A stretch of 64,000 nt of DNA from Myxococcales bacterium (GCA_023248635.1 JAHFED010000020.1:28662-92661), one strand, 5' to 3'. Shown: positions 43,541 through 52,688, counted from the first letter of the stretch. Numbers and translations are program-made. The notes: generated from the sequence alone by a model not told the origin.

Positions 43541-44877
43541 GAAAGGATCTCCCGGATCACCGTCGACGACTGCGATCCGCCGCTGCCGATCGAGGTACGC
43601 GGCGAGCCCATGGCCGACAGGATGCTCATCAAGACGTCGTTGGTGTTGCGGCGTCCGAGGATCTCCGATCCGCGCAGGTGCACGCCGGGGAAACGCATGG
43701 CCCCGCCGGCACGGCCGCAGAGCACGATGGGATAGTCGGCGACGGAGTGGGCCAGGCCTTCGGCGGTATCCGACGTCGCCAACCACAAGGAGTTGTCGAG
43801 GACGTTGCCAGCGCCTTCGGGCATGGCGCGCATCTTCTGCATCAGGGACGAGAAGCACTCCATGGTGTGCACCGTCGTCGCATGCACGTTGTCTTGGGCT
43901 TCGGGGACGTCTTGGTGCGTCAGGTCGTGGTGTCCCGCCGTCATGCCGGGGAAAACCGTGAAGCCGACGGAGCCGGTGAATTGCATGGTGGCTACCTGGC
44001 GGATGTCGCAGGCGAAGGCCATCGCGAGCAGGTCGGCGTGCAGGTCGACGACCTCGCGCAAGGTGCCCGCCGTCGCCGTCACGGGCTCGGGCAGCGCGCA
44101 GGATCCCGTGATCTCGGGAGGCAGGGCCAAGATGCGGCTGCGCAGCTCGCTGACACCGGTGAGGTGGGCATCGAGACGTTGGCGATCGTTGCGCGACAGG
44201 CGCGGTTGCAGGCGTTCGATGTCGCCTTTGACGAGGTCGAGCACGCTGGTGCGCAAGGCGTTTCTGGGATCGGTGTTGTCCGGTGCGGCGAAGGAGCCAA
44301 AGAGCTGCGTGTAGACGTCGGCGGGAGAGCGGGTCGCCGGCTGCGGCTCATCGGGACCGCGGTGGGAAATGAACTGCAGCGTGGGGCCTTCGCCGTCGAT
44401 GATGTCGTCGACGGTGCGCAAGTTGAGGACCGGCTTGCTCTCGGAAATGCCGAGATCGCTGTGCAGCAGGTTGTCGATGGAGGGGCCACCAAATTTACTG
44501 GAGAAACCGCTGTTCGGATGCGGGAGAGAAATGAATTCGACGCCGGACAACATCCCCGAAACACCATCGTGGTGACCGCGCGGACCCCGGGCCTTGATCT
44601 CATAGTTGGTGACGACGTTGACGTAGTCCTTCACGGGCTGCAGGGGGGCCAGGGCGGGGGAGAGGGCGTAGCCAGCACCGGTCGACGTCGGCACCCAGCG
44701 ATCGAGACGCACGCCGTTGCCCCAGAAGAAGACGCCGAAGCGCTTGGGCAGGGGAATTCCCTGGGCCAGGGCGATGCCGTGGCGATCCATCATACACTCG
44801 AGCACGGGCAGAGCCAGCATTGCTCCACCCAATCCACGCAAGAAAGTTCGGCGTTTCAGTTGATGACGGCGAATCAT
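43537..44877 (-). CDS. DUF1552 protein with Tat signal
   Basis: 446 residues. The start has a twin-arginine signal (KRRTFLRGLGGAMLALPVLE), so a folded protein is exported. The body is typical of DUF1552 (PKRFGVFFWGNGVRLDRWVP, YALSPALAPLQPVKDYVNVV, HHDGVSGMLSG, GPSIDNLL, VLDLVKGDIERLQPRLSRND). Its function is not known; it is repeatedly found next to DUF1592/1588/1585 genes, as here, where the ATG overlaps that stop by 4 bases. Its stop overlaps the SRPBCC TTG. Confidence 0.92.
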   Translation of the reverse strand: MIRRHQLKRRTFLRGLGGAMLALPVLECMMDRHGIALAQGIPLPKRFGVFFWGNGVRLDRWVPTSTGAGYALSPALAPLQPVKDYVNVVTNYEIKARGPRGHHDGVSGMLSGVEFISLPHPNSGFSSKFGGPSIDNLLHSDLGISESKPVLNLRTVDDIIDGEGPTLQFISHRGPDEPQPATRSPADVYTQLFGSFAAPDNTDPRNALRTSVLDLVKGDIERLQPRLSRNDRQRLDAHLTGVSELRSRILALPPEITGSCALPEPVTATAGTLREVVDLHADLLAMAFACDIRQVATMQFTGSVGFTVFPGMTAGHHDLTHQDVPEAQDNVHATTVHTMECFSSLMQKMRAMPEGAGNVLDNSLWLATSDTAEGLAHSVADYPIVLCGRAGGAMRFPGVHLRGSEILGRRNTNDVLMSILSAMGSPRTSIGSGGSQSSTVIREILS

Positions 44878-46583
44878 GGCTGCACCTCATCCAACGTGTT
44901 CACAAAGCCGAAGGCGTCGGAGGTGACGATGGCGATCAAGCCTTCCTGCAGGCGCAGACCCGAATCGATGAAGGCGCTGTCGACGTCGTACAAGGATGCG
45001 TCTTCGCCGATCTCCTCGAGGTGTCCGGTGCCATGGCGAAAGAGCCCGCGCACCAAACACGAGACCATGTCGCTGCGGCCATTGAGCAGGGCCATGAATT
45101 CAGCGGCGCCGTCGGCGGTGACGCCGTCGAGTTCGGCGGAGGCATCGATGGGCAGGCCGTTTTCGCGGAAGCGGTGCCGCCCGAACTGGTCGAAGTGCTC
45201 GAGCGAAAAGCCCAGGGGATCCATGGCCGCATGACAGGCGGCGCAGCGGGGCTCGGTCTGGTGGGCGATCATGCGCTCCCGCGTGGTCTGGGGCGCATCG
45301 GTGACTGCGGGCTCGGGCAAGGTGGTGACGACGTCGTTGGGCGGCGCCGCCACCGCGCTGCACAGGATTTGCTCGCGCAGGAATTTCCCGCGCAAGGTCG
45401 GCGAGGTGCGGTCGGGATGGGCAAAGCGCACCAAGAAAGCGCCCTGGCTGAAGATGCCCGCGCGTCCCTCGCTGGCCGGCGGCGTGACCTTGGTGAAAAA
45501 CACGCCCGAGCCGGGACGATCGAAGCCGTAGTAGTCGGCCAATTCGTCGTTGACGAAGGTGTCCTTGGTGGTGAGCAGCTCACGGGCATCGACGTTGCGG
45601 TCCCAGACGACGTCGTCGATGGTGCGCAGGGTCTCCTCCACCATCTGAGCGCGCACCGTGGTCGTCAGCGCCGGCTCGGGGCGGTTCAAGGTGGGCAAGA
45701 GCGCAAACTGCAGCTTCTCGGCGAAGTAGGCGCGCAGGGCTTCTTTGGCGCGGGGCTCGGTGAGCAGCGCGCGGGCTTCGGCCTCCAACGACGCCGGCGA
45801 CGACAGCGACCCGTTGTCGGCGGCCTCGAGCAACTCGTCAGAGGGCGGCGCGGCGGTCAAAAAGAAGCTCAAGCGCGTGGCCAACTCGGTGCCGGTCAGG
45901 CGGGCGGCGGCGTCGTCGGTCTCCCCGGTTTCGACGATGTAGATAAAATACGCACTTTGCAGCAAAGACAGTGTCAGGTATTCCAGGCCTTTGTCGGGAT
46001 TGCCGTACGCCGCGGCGGCCGCCACACTGATATCGGTGAACCTGACAACTTCGGCCGATTCCAATGTACGCCGAAAGGCCCGTCTGCCCAAGCGCGTGGC
46101 CACTTGGGCAAAGCAGGCGCGGTCGTCGACGCTGGCTGGGGTGCACACGGCGTGAAGGGGAGAATTGGGATCGGCGACGGCAGCAGCAGCGGCGGCGGCG
46201 GCACTGGCTTCGTAGCTGTCGACGACGGCGGCAGAGAGGGCGAGGTCGCCGGCTCCCACGGCGATGAAGCCGTTCAGGGGGACGTCGGCTGGGGGAGCAG
46301 AGGCTTCGCGGGCGGCGGTGCCGAGCAGGTCTTGGACCGCGTTTTGGTATTGGTAGGCGAGCAGTCGACGCAGCCGTGCCGGGGCGGGGGCGAAGGGCTG
46401 GTCGGGACGGGGGGGGCGCTCGCTCAGGGATCCCTCGCCATCGCCCGGTAGCGGCGCGGGCGGTCGATCGACGGGGGGATCGGGGGCGGCCGCAGGAGCG
46501 GGAGCCAGTCCGCACCCACCAGCGGCCAGCGCAAGGGCCCACAGTGCGAAGGCCAGGGCGGGTGCCAAAGGTCGGTGCATCAT
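44874..46583 (-). CDS. DUF1592/DUF1588/DUF1585 lipoprotein (c-type-cytochrome-like)
   Basis: 569 residues from the ATG at 46583, chosen because the lipoprotein signal (MMHRPLAPALAFALWALALA, Cys in AAGGC) begins there; an ATG 22 codons earlier precedes no signal. The order of conserved segments is RLLAYQYQNAVQDLLG (DUF1587-like), ARLTGTELATRLSFFLTAAPP (DUF1592), GIFSQGAFLVRFAHPDRTSPTLRG (DUF1588) with a CAACH motif in EPRCAACHAAMDPLGFSLEHFD, and the DUF1585 end. CAACH is a CxxCH haem site, so one covalent haem is plausible. It probably works with DUF1552 in an unknown envelope redox process. Confidence 0.92.
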   Translation of the reverse strand: MMHRPLAPALAFALWALALAAGGCGLAPAPAAAPDPPVDRPPAPLPGDGEGSLSERPPRPDQPFAPAPARLRRLLAYQYQNAVQDLLGTAAREASAPPADVPLNGFIAVGAGDLALSAAVVDSYEASAAAAAAAAVADPNSPLHAVCTPASVDDRACFAQVATRLGRRAFRRTLESAEVVRFTDISVAAAAAYGNPDKGLEYLTLSLLQSAYFIYIVETGETDDAAARLTGTELATRLSFFLTAAPPSDELLEAADNGSLSSPASLEAEARALLTEPRAKEALRAYFAEKLQFALLPTLNRPEPALTTTVRAQMVEETLRTIDDVVWDRNVDARELLTTKDTFVNDELADYYGFDRPGSGVFFTKVTPPASEGRAGIFSQGAFLVRFAHPDRTSPTLRGKFLREQILCSAVAAPPNDVVTTLPEPAVTDAPQTTRERMIAHQTEPRCAACHAAMDPLGFSLEHFDQFGRHRFRENGLPIDASAELDGVTADGAAEFMALLNGRSDMVSCLVRGLFRHGTGHLEEIGEDASLYDVDSAFIDSGLRLQEGLIAIVTSDAFGFVNTLDEVQP

Positions 46584-46640
46584 CCCCCGAGGGTCTGACA
46601 GATTGAGCGGAACTGCACCCGACGAAGGCCCGATGGCCAG

Positions 46641-46664
46641 CGCGGGCATCCCACACTGCCCGCG
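46641..46664 (-). terminator. Stem-loop after the beta-propeller lipoprotein gene
   Basis: CGCGGGCA-TCCCACAC-TGCCCGCG begins one base past the stop codon. It has an 8-base GC stem but no T run, so it may end the dnaN-PEGA-lipoprotein transcript or simply stabilise its 3' end. Confidence 0.4.
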
Positions 46665-46665
46665 T

Positions 46666-47898
46666 TCAGAACGACGGAGCTTGCACCGAGACGCTGTCGA
46701 GGCCTTCGCCGCCGGCCAAGATCACGGTGTCACCCAAAATGGCCGAAACGTGGGTGCGAGGCCGAGGCAGGGGCAGGGTGACGACTTCGCCTTCGACGGG
46801 GTCGACGACGAGGTCTCCGTCGACGATGGCCACGAGCGTGTCGTCGGAGAGTACCGTGATCGAGGTGGCGGCGACGGCGAAGGGCGAAACGGTGCGCAAG
46901 GGTGTCAAAGCCACGCCAGCCACCAGCAGCAGCTGGTTGTCGACGCTCAGAGCGACGACGTCGTCAAAGCGGCGACCGATGGCCTGGACCTCGCCGAGAC
47001 GTATCGGTGTTTCGACGTCGTTTCGCTGATATAAAAAGAGGCTGTTCTTGTTATCCAATACCAAGGCATTCCCACCAAGCAGGACTTCGACGTCGACGAC
47101 ATCGACGCCTGCAGTGCTGCCTTTCACTTCGCCTTCATCGCTGAGGAGATCGACACGGTTCGTGGCAAACAGCCAGTAGTCTTTCAATGACTTTGCGGCG
47201 AAGGCTCCGCAGGGCTCTGCGGCAGGAACGAGCACGCGCCGGCGATCCCGGTCAGCGTCGATCTCGTGGATCTCAGCGAGCGCTCCCGCCTGGCAGCCGC
47301 CAACGACGACCACGGACCCGCCTGCGGCGACGCAGCCCGGTCGAGAAGCGCCCGCAAAACGTAGCTCGGACAGGGCCAAGACCCTGAAGCTGTCGTCGAG
47401 CACATAACCGCTCTGGTTCGAGGTGCTGCCGCCGACGACGAAGACCCGCCCCTGCTCGTCGGAGCTGAAACAGGCGTCAGCGCCGATCTCCGGCGGCAAA
47501 GGATCGAGCCCACCCACCACGTCGACGGTGCTGAGCAACAAAGGCACCGACAACACCGCGCCCTCGTCGTCAGGCAGCGGCAACACCGCGCTGGTCGCCC
47601 GGGCTTGGGGCACACCATCCAAAAAGGCCAAGAGCTCAAAGCGCGCCGACGTCGCCGCCGGATCGAACGGCAAGCCCGTGCCACTGCGCGGATCCCCCCC
47701 ATCGGGGTCGCCGACGTCGGGGAAATAGTTGAACGACAGGCCGAGGCGGTCGTCGTCGTCGGGGACGTCGTTTTCGAGGACGACGGCGGGGTCGACACCA
47801 TCAGCGACGCGCACGCGCAGCTCGACGTCGAACAAGCGCACCTCCTCGACGCAGCCCGTGAGCAGGCTCAGGACGACGAGCAGGCCCACGACTTTCAT
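46666..47898 (-). CDS. Lipoprotein with Kelch/beta-propeller-like repeats
   Basis: 410 residues from an ATG overlapping the preceding stop (ATGA). A lipoprotein signal MKVVGLLVVLSLLTGC is followed by a beta domain and then repeats of roughly 45 residues with 'G..VfvvGG' strands: GRVFVVGGSTSNQSG, GSVVVVGGCQAGAL, NALVLDNKNSLFLY, GDTVILAGGEG. This pattern suggests a propeller on the outer or inner membrane surface. No enzymatic motif is visible. It follows the PEGA gene in the dnaN transcript direction. Confidence 0.8.
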   Translation of the reverse strand: MKVVGLLVVLSLLTGCVEEVRLFDVELRVRVADGVDPAVVLENDVPDDDDRLGLSFNYFPDVGDPDGGDPRSGTGLPFDPAATSARFELLAFLDGVPQARATSAVLPLPDDEGAVLSVPLLLSTVDVVGGLDPLPPEIGADACFSSDEQGRVFVVGGSTSNQSGYVLDDSFRVLALSELRFAGASRPGCVAAGGSVVVVGGCQAGALAEIHEIDADRDRRRVLVPAAEPCGAFAAKSLKDYWLFATNRVDLLSDEGEVKGSTAGVDVVDVEVLLGGNALVLDNKNSLFLYQRNDVETPIRLGEVQAIGRRFDDVVALSVDNQLLLVAGVALTPLRTVSPFAVAATSITVLSDDTLVAIVDGDLVVDPVEGEVVTLPLPRPRTHVSAILGDTVILAGGEGLDSVSVQAPSF

Positions 47899-49121
47899 GG
47901 AGGAGCGCCGAAGGAAACTCCGATGGTGCTGTCGATCTGGCGCGTGGCGTACACCAAGGCCCCGATGACGACGACGACGACGACGACGACGGCCCCTGCG
48001 CTCACTGGGATCCAGGGAAATTCGGCGGCGGCTTCGACCGACGGCGGTGCAGCAGGGACGCTGACCGGCTCGGGAGCAAAGATGCCGGGCGGCGCGCCGC
48101 CTCCGTGGAGTGCGGCCTTTCCCTCGCCGCGCACCCAGGCGACCAGCTCCCGGTCCGAGGCGAAGCGCGCCTGGCGCACCGCAGCGGTGGAGCTCAGGGT
48201 CAGCGCCCACGGTTGGCCGTCGACGACGCCCGCAGCGACGACGACGTCGACGTCGACGAAGCCGGCCAGCCGTCTCCAGGCCGTGGTGGTGAAGGGAACC
48301 ACCGGCGTCAGCCCCGGGCCAGCGGGCACCAATGATCCCTCGAAACCCACGTCGATCTCGGCAGGCAGAGAAACCCCCGCATCGATGTCGACGACGCGGG
48401 TCAGGCTGCGGCGGGCCCCCAGCTCCAACCAGAGGCGGTGGCGCCCAACAGGAACAACGCCGGCCGCTTTCAACGGCGTTGTCCCCAACACCCGCCCCTC
48501 CAGGTAGACCGTGGCGCCAGCGGGCATCGAGCTCACATTCAGCCCGCCGACACCGCCTGCTTTGACGTCGTCGGTGGCTCCCCTCAGCAGGGCGCGCATC
48601 TTGGGCGGCGTGCGGGCCGGCTCGAGCGCCAGGCCGGGGTGCACGCGCAGAGCCTGGGCGAGGTGGAAGCGCGCCCGCTGTCCGTTCTTCGTTTCTGCTT
48701 TGCCCGTCTCTGCCGGCCCCGCGAGACCAACGAGGCGTTGGGCACAACTCAAACGCGCCCGCTCCAACAAATCCGCTTTTTCGAGGGAGAATTCGCCGTC
48801 CTTCTCCAGCTCCTCAATGAGATCGTCGAGCAGGGCGACAGAGTGTTCGTGATCCAAAGCGGCGAAGGCCTCATCGGCAGCAGCGAGGGCGGCGCGCTGG
48901 ACGACGATGTCTCCAGCGATCCCCTGCGGACCCCGCAAACGGCGCCCTAGGCTGGCCTCGTCGACGACGTCGTCGCCGGCCTCCTGCAACCGGCTTCGAA
49001 CCTGGGAAGCCAAAGCCTGCGCCGCGGGGTCCTCCCCGGGAACGGCCAACACCGCCACCCGCGCCCACGACGGCGACGACAGCAGGACTGCGAGCGCCAA
49101 AAGGATCCGCTTCGAAGCCAC
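47895..49121 (-). CDS. PEGA-domain envelope protein
   Basis: 408 residues from a GTG, 18 bases after dnaN. A signal peptide (ASKRILLALAVLLSSPSWA) is followed by a helical region (about 20-190) and a PEGA domain LNVSSMPAGATVYLEGRVLG, TTPLKAAGVVPVGRHRLWLE. Near the C-terminus is a long Val-rich membrane helix (WIPVSAGAVVVVVVVVIGAL), giving a periplasmic body anchored at its end. PEGA domains mark surface or envelope proteins of unknown binding role in Myxococcota. No ribosome site is obvious, so it may be translated by coupling to dnaN. Confidence 0.82.
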   Translation of the reverse strand: MASKRILLALAVLLSSPSWARVAVLAVPGEDPAAQALASQVRSRLQEAGDDVVDEASLGRRLRGPQGIAGDIVVQRAALAAADEAFAALDHEHSVALLDDLIEELEKDGEFSLEKADLLERARLSCAQRLVGLAGPAETGKAETKNGQRARFHLAQALRVHPGLALEPARTPPKMRALLRGATDDVKAGGVGGLNVSSMPAGATVYLEGRVLGTTPLKAAGVVPVGRHRLWLELGARRSLTRVVDIDAGVSLPAEIDVGFEGSLVPAGPGLTPVVPFTTTAWRRLAGFVDVDVVVAAGVVDGQPWALTLSSTAAVRQARFASDRELVAWVRGEGKAALHGGGAPPGIFAPEPVSVPAAPPSVEAAAEFPWIPVSAGAVVVVVVVVIGALVYATRQIDSTIGVSFGAPP

Positions 49122-49139
49122 CGCGCGGCCCAGCAGCTC

Positions 49140-50291
49140 TCAAAGACGCATGGGCATGACGACGCAGAGGTGCCGCGGTTCGTCGACGCCGACCAAGAGG
49201 CCCGGCGACAGGTTGTCGGTGACCTTGAGCAACACGTTCTTGTCGTCGAGCGACGCCAACGCTTCGACGAGGTAGCGGGCATTGAAAGCGACCTCGATGC
49301 TGGCGCCGGCGTATTCGACGGGGACGTCGTCGGAGATTTCGCCGGTCTCGGGGTTGGTGCAGCTGACCACCAGCTGGTCTTTGCCGAGCACGAGCTTCAC
49401 CGGCTGCATCTTGTCCGACGCGAGCACGCTGACGCGCTTGAGGCTGTCGACGAGGTCCTTCTGGGCGACGCGCACGACCTTGTCGGCGAGCTTGGGAATG
49501 ACCTGCTTGTAGTCGGGGAACTGGCCTTCGACGAGGCGCATGCCCAAGACGGTGTTGCCCTTGCGCACCACGCAGTGGTTGTCGTGAAAACCAAGCTCGA
49601 CCAGCGGGGGACCCTCAGCATTGGGATCGGTGGCGCCGTCGAGCACCCGCTTGAGCTCGCTCAAACCTTTGCGCGGCAAAATCACCGGACCCCGGAGCTT
49701 GAACTCGCTGGCGCCGACGAAGGTGCGCTCGATGCGAACCAGGCGGTGGCCGTCGGTGGCCACCATGGTGAGGGGGCCGTCGACGTTGCTGGGGGGCTCG
49801 AAGTAGACGCCGTTGAGGTTGTAGCGGGTCTCGTCCTGCGAAGCCGCGTACAAGGTCTTGTCGACCATGTTCACCAGCAAGGTGAGGTCGACGGACACGA
49901 AGGTCGCGGACTCGTAAGCGGGCAGGGTCGGAAACTCCTCCGCCGACAACGCCATCAGCCTGGCCTTGGTGCGCCCGCTCTTGACCTCCACATGCTGGTT
50001 GGGCAAGCGCTTGAGGACGACGTCGGGGCCCGGCAACACCCGCACCATGTCAGCCAAGGCGCGCGCCGGAATGGTGACCGCACCCGGCGAAGTCACCTCG
50101 CAGGGACGAGAAGCCCTGATGCCTACGTCGAGGTCGGTGGCGGTGAGCTGCAAGCGCCCGTTCCCAGCGGGGTCGGTGCCAGCGTCGAGCAGCACGTGGG
50201 ACAACACAGGCATGGTGTTCTTGCGCTGAACCACGCCCTGAGCGAGGGAGACCACGCGCGAGAGCTCGGCGACAGAAATGCGGAGTTCCAC
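49140..50291 (-). CDS. dnaN: DNA polymerase III sliding clamp (beta)
   Basis: 383 residues, slightly longer than the 366 of E. coli. The GTG at 50291 is chosen because GAGG lies 5 bases before it and VELRISVAELSRVVSLAQGV is a normal clamp N-terminus; an upstream in-frame extension is Arg-rich and unlikely. Conserved segments are AQGVVQRKNTMPVLSHVLL, LTATDLDVGI, ESATFVSVDLTLLVNMV, VATDGHRLVRIE, GQFPDYKQVIP and the C-terminal PGLLVGVDEPRHLCVVMPMRL. It is not flanked by dnaA or recF; the transcript instead continues into envelope-protein genes. Confidence 0.97.
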   Translation of the reverse strand: MELRISVAELSRVVSLAQGVVQRKNTMPVLSHVLLDAGTDPAGNGRLQLTATDLDVGIRASRPCEVTSPGAVTIPARALADMVRVLPGPDVVLKRLPNQHVEVKSGRTKARLMALSAEEFPTLPAYESATFVSVDLTLLVNMVDKTLYAASQDETRYNLNGVYFEPPSNVDGPLTMVATDGHRLVRIERTFVGASEFKLRGPVILPRKGLSELKRVLDGATDPNAEGPPLVELGFHDNHCVVRKGNTVLGMRLVEGQFPDYKQVIPKLADKVVRVAQKDLVDSLKRVSVLASDKMQPVKLVLGKDQLVVSCTNPETGEISDDVPVEYAGASIEVAFNARYLVEALASLDDKNVLLKVTDNLSPGLLVGVDEPRHLCVVMPMRL

Positions 50292-50856
50292 AAGAACCTC
50301 AAGCGAGAGACGACGACGACGGCGCTTAGCGGGTACGGCTCTCGCCCACAACGGTCTTTCCTGGGCTTCTGCAGGATGGCTGCGTTAGAAGAGAAGAGGG
50401 TTTAGGGAATTGAATTAGCGTCCTCGTCTTCGGGGCCTGTGGGATGTGGGGAAGCCCAGCCCGACGCGTTGCATTGCCGCTCGGGCGGAAGGGGAGCTGG
50501 GGAACAATGCCCAGCCCTGGCTGCGCGAGGTGGGGAACAACACCCGGTTTGCGCTTTCCACAGTTTGCACGCGCAAAGCCGCCGCAAAGCCGGACGTACT
50601 TTGCGGCGCTCCAACCGTCACGCTGTGCCGTCGCAACGGCAGCGAGGGGACGCGCTTGAGCAGCGCCAACGTCTTCAGCAGGAAGCGCGTTGTTGTCCGC
50701 AGGCGCGAGAGATGGCTCGGCAGGCAGCGAGATGTGGTTTGGAACGATCTCGATCTCTCCGGACTCGTCTGGCGCGGGGCAGCGCGCGGCGGTGCTTGGC
50801 ACCAGGCCTGCGATGGGGACGTCGCCGACCACTTCCGTTCGGCCCAGGAGAAGACC
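50292..50856. other. Divergent non-coding stretch between dnaN and plus-strand genes
   Basis: 565 bases. The 3' half is GC-rich with open frames that lack coding bias. From 50440 to 50565 there are three TGGGGAA-type motifs (50447, 50499, 50531) and one TTTCCACA (50556), each 7 of 9 or fewer matches to a DnaA box. An AT-richer patch lies at 50385-50420. It could be part of an origin or only the dnaN promoter. Confidence 0.4.
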
Positions 50857-51126
50857 ATGAAGCCACAGAAGCAAGCTGCGCCCGCCGTTGTCCCCGCCAC
50901 CGAGACCCGCGCCAAGAAACGCTACAAGGAAGTTTGGCTCGTCGAAGAGCATCCCAACCGAAAAGCCTGGTGGACCCGCGTCGGCGTGGCCTTCGAAAAC
51001 AAAGATGGCAGCTGGAACCTTCATCTGTCAGCGGTCCCCGTCAGTGGCAACACGCTGCAGGTGCGAGATCCACGGCCCGTCGCTGCCGAGGACGTCAACG
51101 ATGAGCCCGCCCAGGTGGCAGCTTGA
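50857..51126 (+). CDS. Small conserved-looking protein of unknown function
   Basis: 89 residues with AGGAG 7 bases before the ATG. A Lys/Ala-rich head precedes a compact segment, YKEVWLVEEHPNRKAWWTRV, GVAFENKDGSWNLHLSAVPV, SGNTLQVRDP, which reads as a single beta sheet domain. I do not know a named family. It overlaps the ComEA-like gene (TTGA), so they are co-translated. No signal or membrane helix. Confidence 0.75.
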   Translation: MKPQKQAAPAVVPATETRAKKRYKEVWLVEEHPNRKAWWTRVGVAFENKDGSWNLHLSAVPVSGNTLQVRDPRPVAAEDVNDEPAQVAA

Positions 51127-51455
51127 TCGCCGTCCTGGTCGCCTTGGCCCTCACCGCGGCGGTCGACGACGAAGCGGTGAAGAGCGGCAAACTCAGCGGC
51201 GACATGGTTGATCTCAACCAGGCCACCGCCGTCCAGCTGTGCAGCCTGCCTGGCATTGGTCCCAAGAAGGCGGAGGCCATCCTCGCGATGCGCAGCAAAC
51301 GTGCGTTCACGCGCCTGACCCAGCTGCTCCAGGTTAAGGGCATCGGACCAAAAACCCTGGACCGTCTGAAAGCGCGGGTGCGAGTGGGGCCGCCGCCGCC
51401 GCCGCCGCTGCCTTTGCCAGGACTGGTGCCCCTGCCCGTTCCCGAGGCCCACTGA
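51123..51455 (+). CDS. ComEA-type helix-hairpin-helix DNA-binding protein
   Basis: 110 residues from a TTG overlapping the previous stop. A short hydrophobic start (LIAVLVALALTAAV) could be a signal. Two HhH motifs follow: VDLNQATAVQLCSLPGIGPK with KKAEAILAMR, and LTQLLQVKGIGPKTLDRLKA. It ends in a Pro-rich tail. In ComEA this domain binds incoming DNA during transformation. The protein lacks the long linker of Gram-positive ComEA, as in Gram-negative periplasmic homologues. Confidence 0.85.
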   Translation: MIAVLVALALTAAVDDEAVKSGKLSGDMVDLNQATAVQLCSLPGIGPKKAEAILAMRSKRAFTRLTQLLQVKGIGPKTLDRLKARVRVGPPPPPPLPLPGLVPLPVPEAH

Positions 51456-51568
51456 GCTGCGGCTGCTGGGCCCGCGCCAAGTCGCCAAGATTGACGCGGG
51501 TCCGGTGCGGGGTTGGTGAGTCCGCCATGAGGGTCCTGTCGTATCGTTGCCGAGACGAAGGAGGCAGC

Positions 51569-52048
51569 ATGCGGGCGGTGGTGCAGCGGGTCGCCGAGGC
51601 GCAGGTGGGCGTGGACGGAAAGACCGTGGGGTCGATCCCCGGCGGGCTCTTGGTGTTCCTGTGCATGATGGCTGGTGACACCGGCGACGACGAAGCCTGG
51701 ATGGCCAACAAGCTGGGCTTGTTGCGGGTCTTCGTCGACGCCGGGGGCAAGATGAACCGCTCGCTGCAAGACCTGCTGACGACCCCGTCGCCTGCGGGCG
51801 TGCTTTTGATCAGCCAATTCACCTTGGCGGCGGAGCTCGGGCCCGGCCGGAGCAAGGGCAATCGCCCTTCCTTTAGGGCTGCAATGTCGCCCGAGGAAGC
51901 GGCCGCAGCGATCGGACGCATGGCGTTGGCGCTGCAGCAGCGCGGTTTTCTCGTCGCATCCGGCGTCTTCGGCAGGCACATGCAGGTTCACTCGGTAAAC
52001 GACGGACCCGTCACTCTCTGGCTCGATAGCAAGGCGACCCATGGTTGA
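51569..52048 (+). CDS. dtd: D-aminoacyl-tRNA deacylase
   Basis: 159 residues starting MRAVVQRVAEAQVGVDGK with GGAGG 5 bases upstream; longer in-frame starts have no ribosome site. Both family motifs are intact: SQFTLAAEL and NDGPVTLWLDS (the cis Gly-Pro that excludes L-amino acids). It removes D-amino acids and glycine from mischarged tRNA. The 3' end overlaps rsmG by 8 bases. Confidence 0.96.
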   Translation: MRAVVQRVAEAQVGVDGKTVGSIPGGLLVFLCMMAGDTGDDEAWMANKLGLLRVFVDAGGKMNRSLQDLLTTPSPAGVLLISQFTLAAELGPGRSKGNRPSFRAAMSPEEAAAAIGRMALALQQRGFLVASGVFGRHMQVHSVNDGPVTLWLDSKATHG

Positions 52049-52688
52049 ACCGCGCCGCCACGAAGCGGAACTGTTGGAGCTTGAGGCGGCGCTCAGCGGG
52101 CACGGCCTGAGCGCCGTCCACACAGCCGCCTTCGTCGCCCATTTCCGACTGCTCCTGCGCTGGAACCCGACCCACAATCTCACCAGGATCCTGAGTCCTC
52201 GCGAGGCCGCCGTGTTGCACTACTTGGACAGCGTGTTCCCGCTGCTCGCGGCACCGCCGCCGCCAAGCTTGTGCGACGTCGGCTCTGGTGCCGGTTTTCC
52301 AGGACTGGTGGCCGCCGTGCTTTGGCCGTCGACGGAGGTCGTCCTGGTGGAGCCAGCCCGGAAGCGGGCGAGCTTTCTGCAAATCGCCGCATCGGAGCTC
52401 GGCTTGAAGAATGTCCGGGTGACCGGACCGAGCCGGGTCAGTACCCACGCACGCGTGCTCAGCCGTGCAACCTTTTCGGCGGGCGCACGCCATGAGCTCT
52501 GGGCCTACGTCGCTCCCGGGGGGTCGCTATGGGCCTGGACGACCCACCACGATCGCAGCACGTGGGAACGCGAAGCCGCCACGTGGTTGCCGTCGTCGAC
52601 GGAGTGGGTTCCCTATCGGTTGCCGTCCCCTGCGGAGGGCGTGGAACTCGCCCACGGGCTGCTTCGCCTCCACCGCGCATCGGACTGA
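52041..52688 (+). CDS. rsmG: 16S rRNA m7G methyltransferase RsmG-like
   Basis: 215 residues. The N-terminal helices include FRLLLRWNPTHNLTRI with the conserved N-L-T, then the SAM loop CDVGSGAGFPGLVAAVLWP, VVLVEPARKRASFLQIA and a final VELAHGLLRLHR. RsmG methylates N7 of G527 in 16S rRNA. The central region (VSTHARVLSRATFSAGA) fits the family's catalytic stretch. It lies directly upstream of parAB, the same order as in many chromosomes near the origin. Confidence 0.9.
   Translation: MVEPRRHEAELLELEAALSGHGLSAVHTAAFVAHFRLLLRWNPTHNLTRILSPREAAVLHYLDSVFPLLAAPPPPSLCDVGSGAGFPGLVAAVLWPSTEVVLVEPARKRASFLQIAASELGLKNVRVTGPSRVSTHARVLSRATFSAGARHELWAYVAPGGSLWAWTTHHDRSTWEREAATWLPSSTEWVPYRLPSPAEGVELAHGLLRLHRASD

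Noticed and set aside
50440..50570. A DnaA box cluster marking oriC
   Set aside because: The best motifs match only 7 of 9 positions and others fewer; not enough to call an origin.
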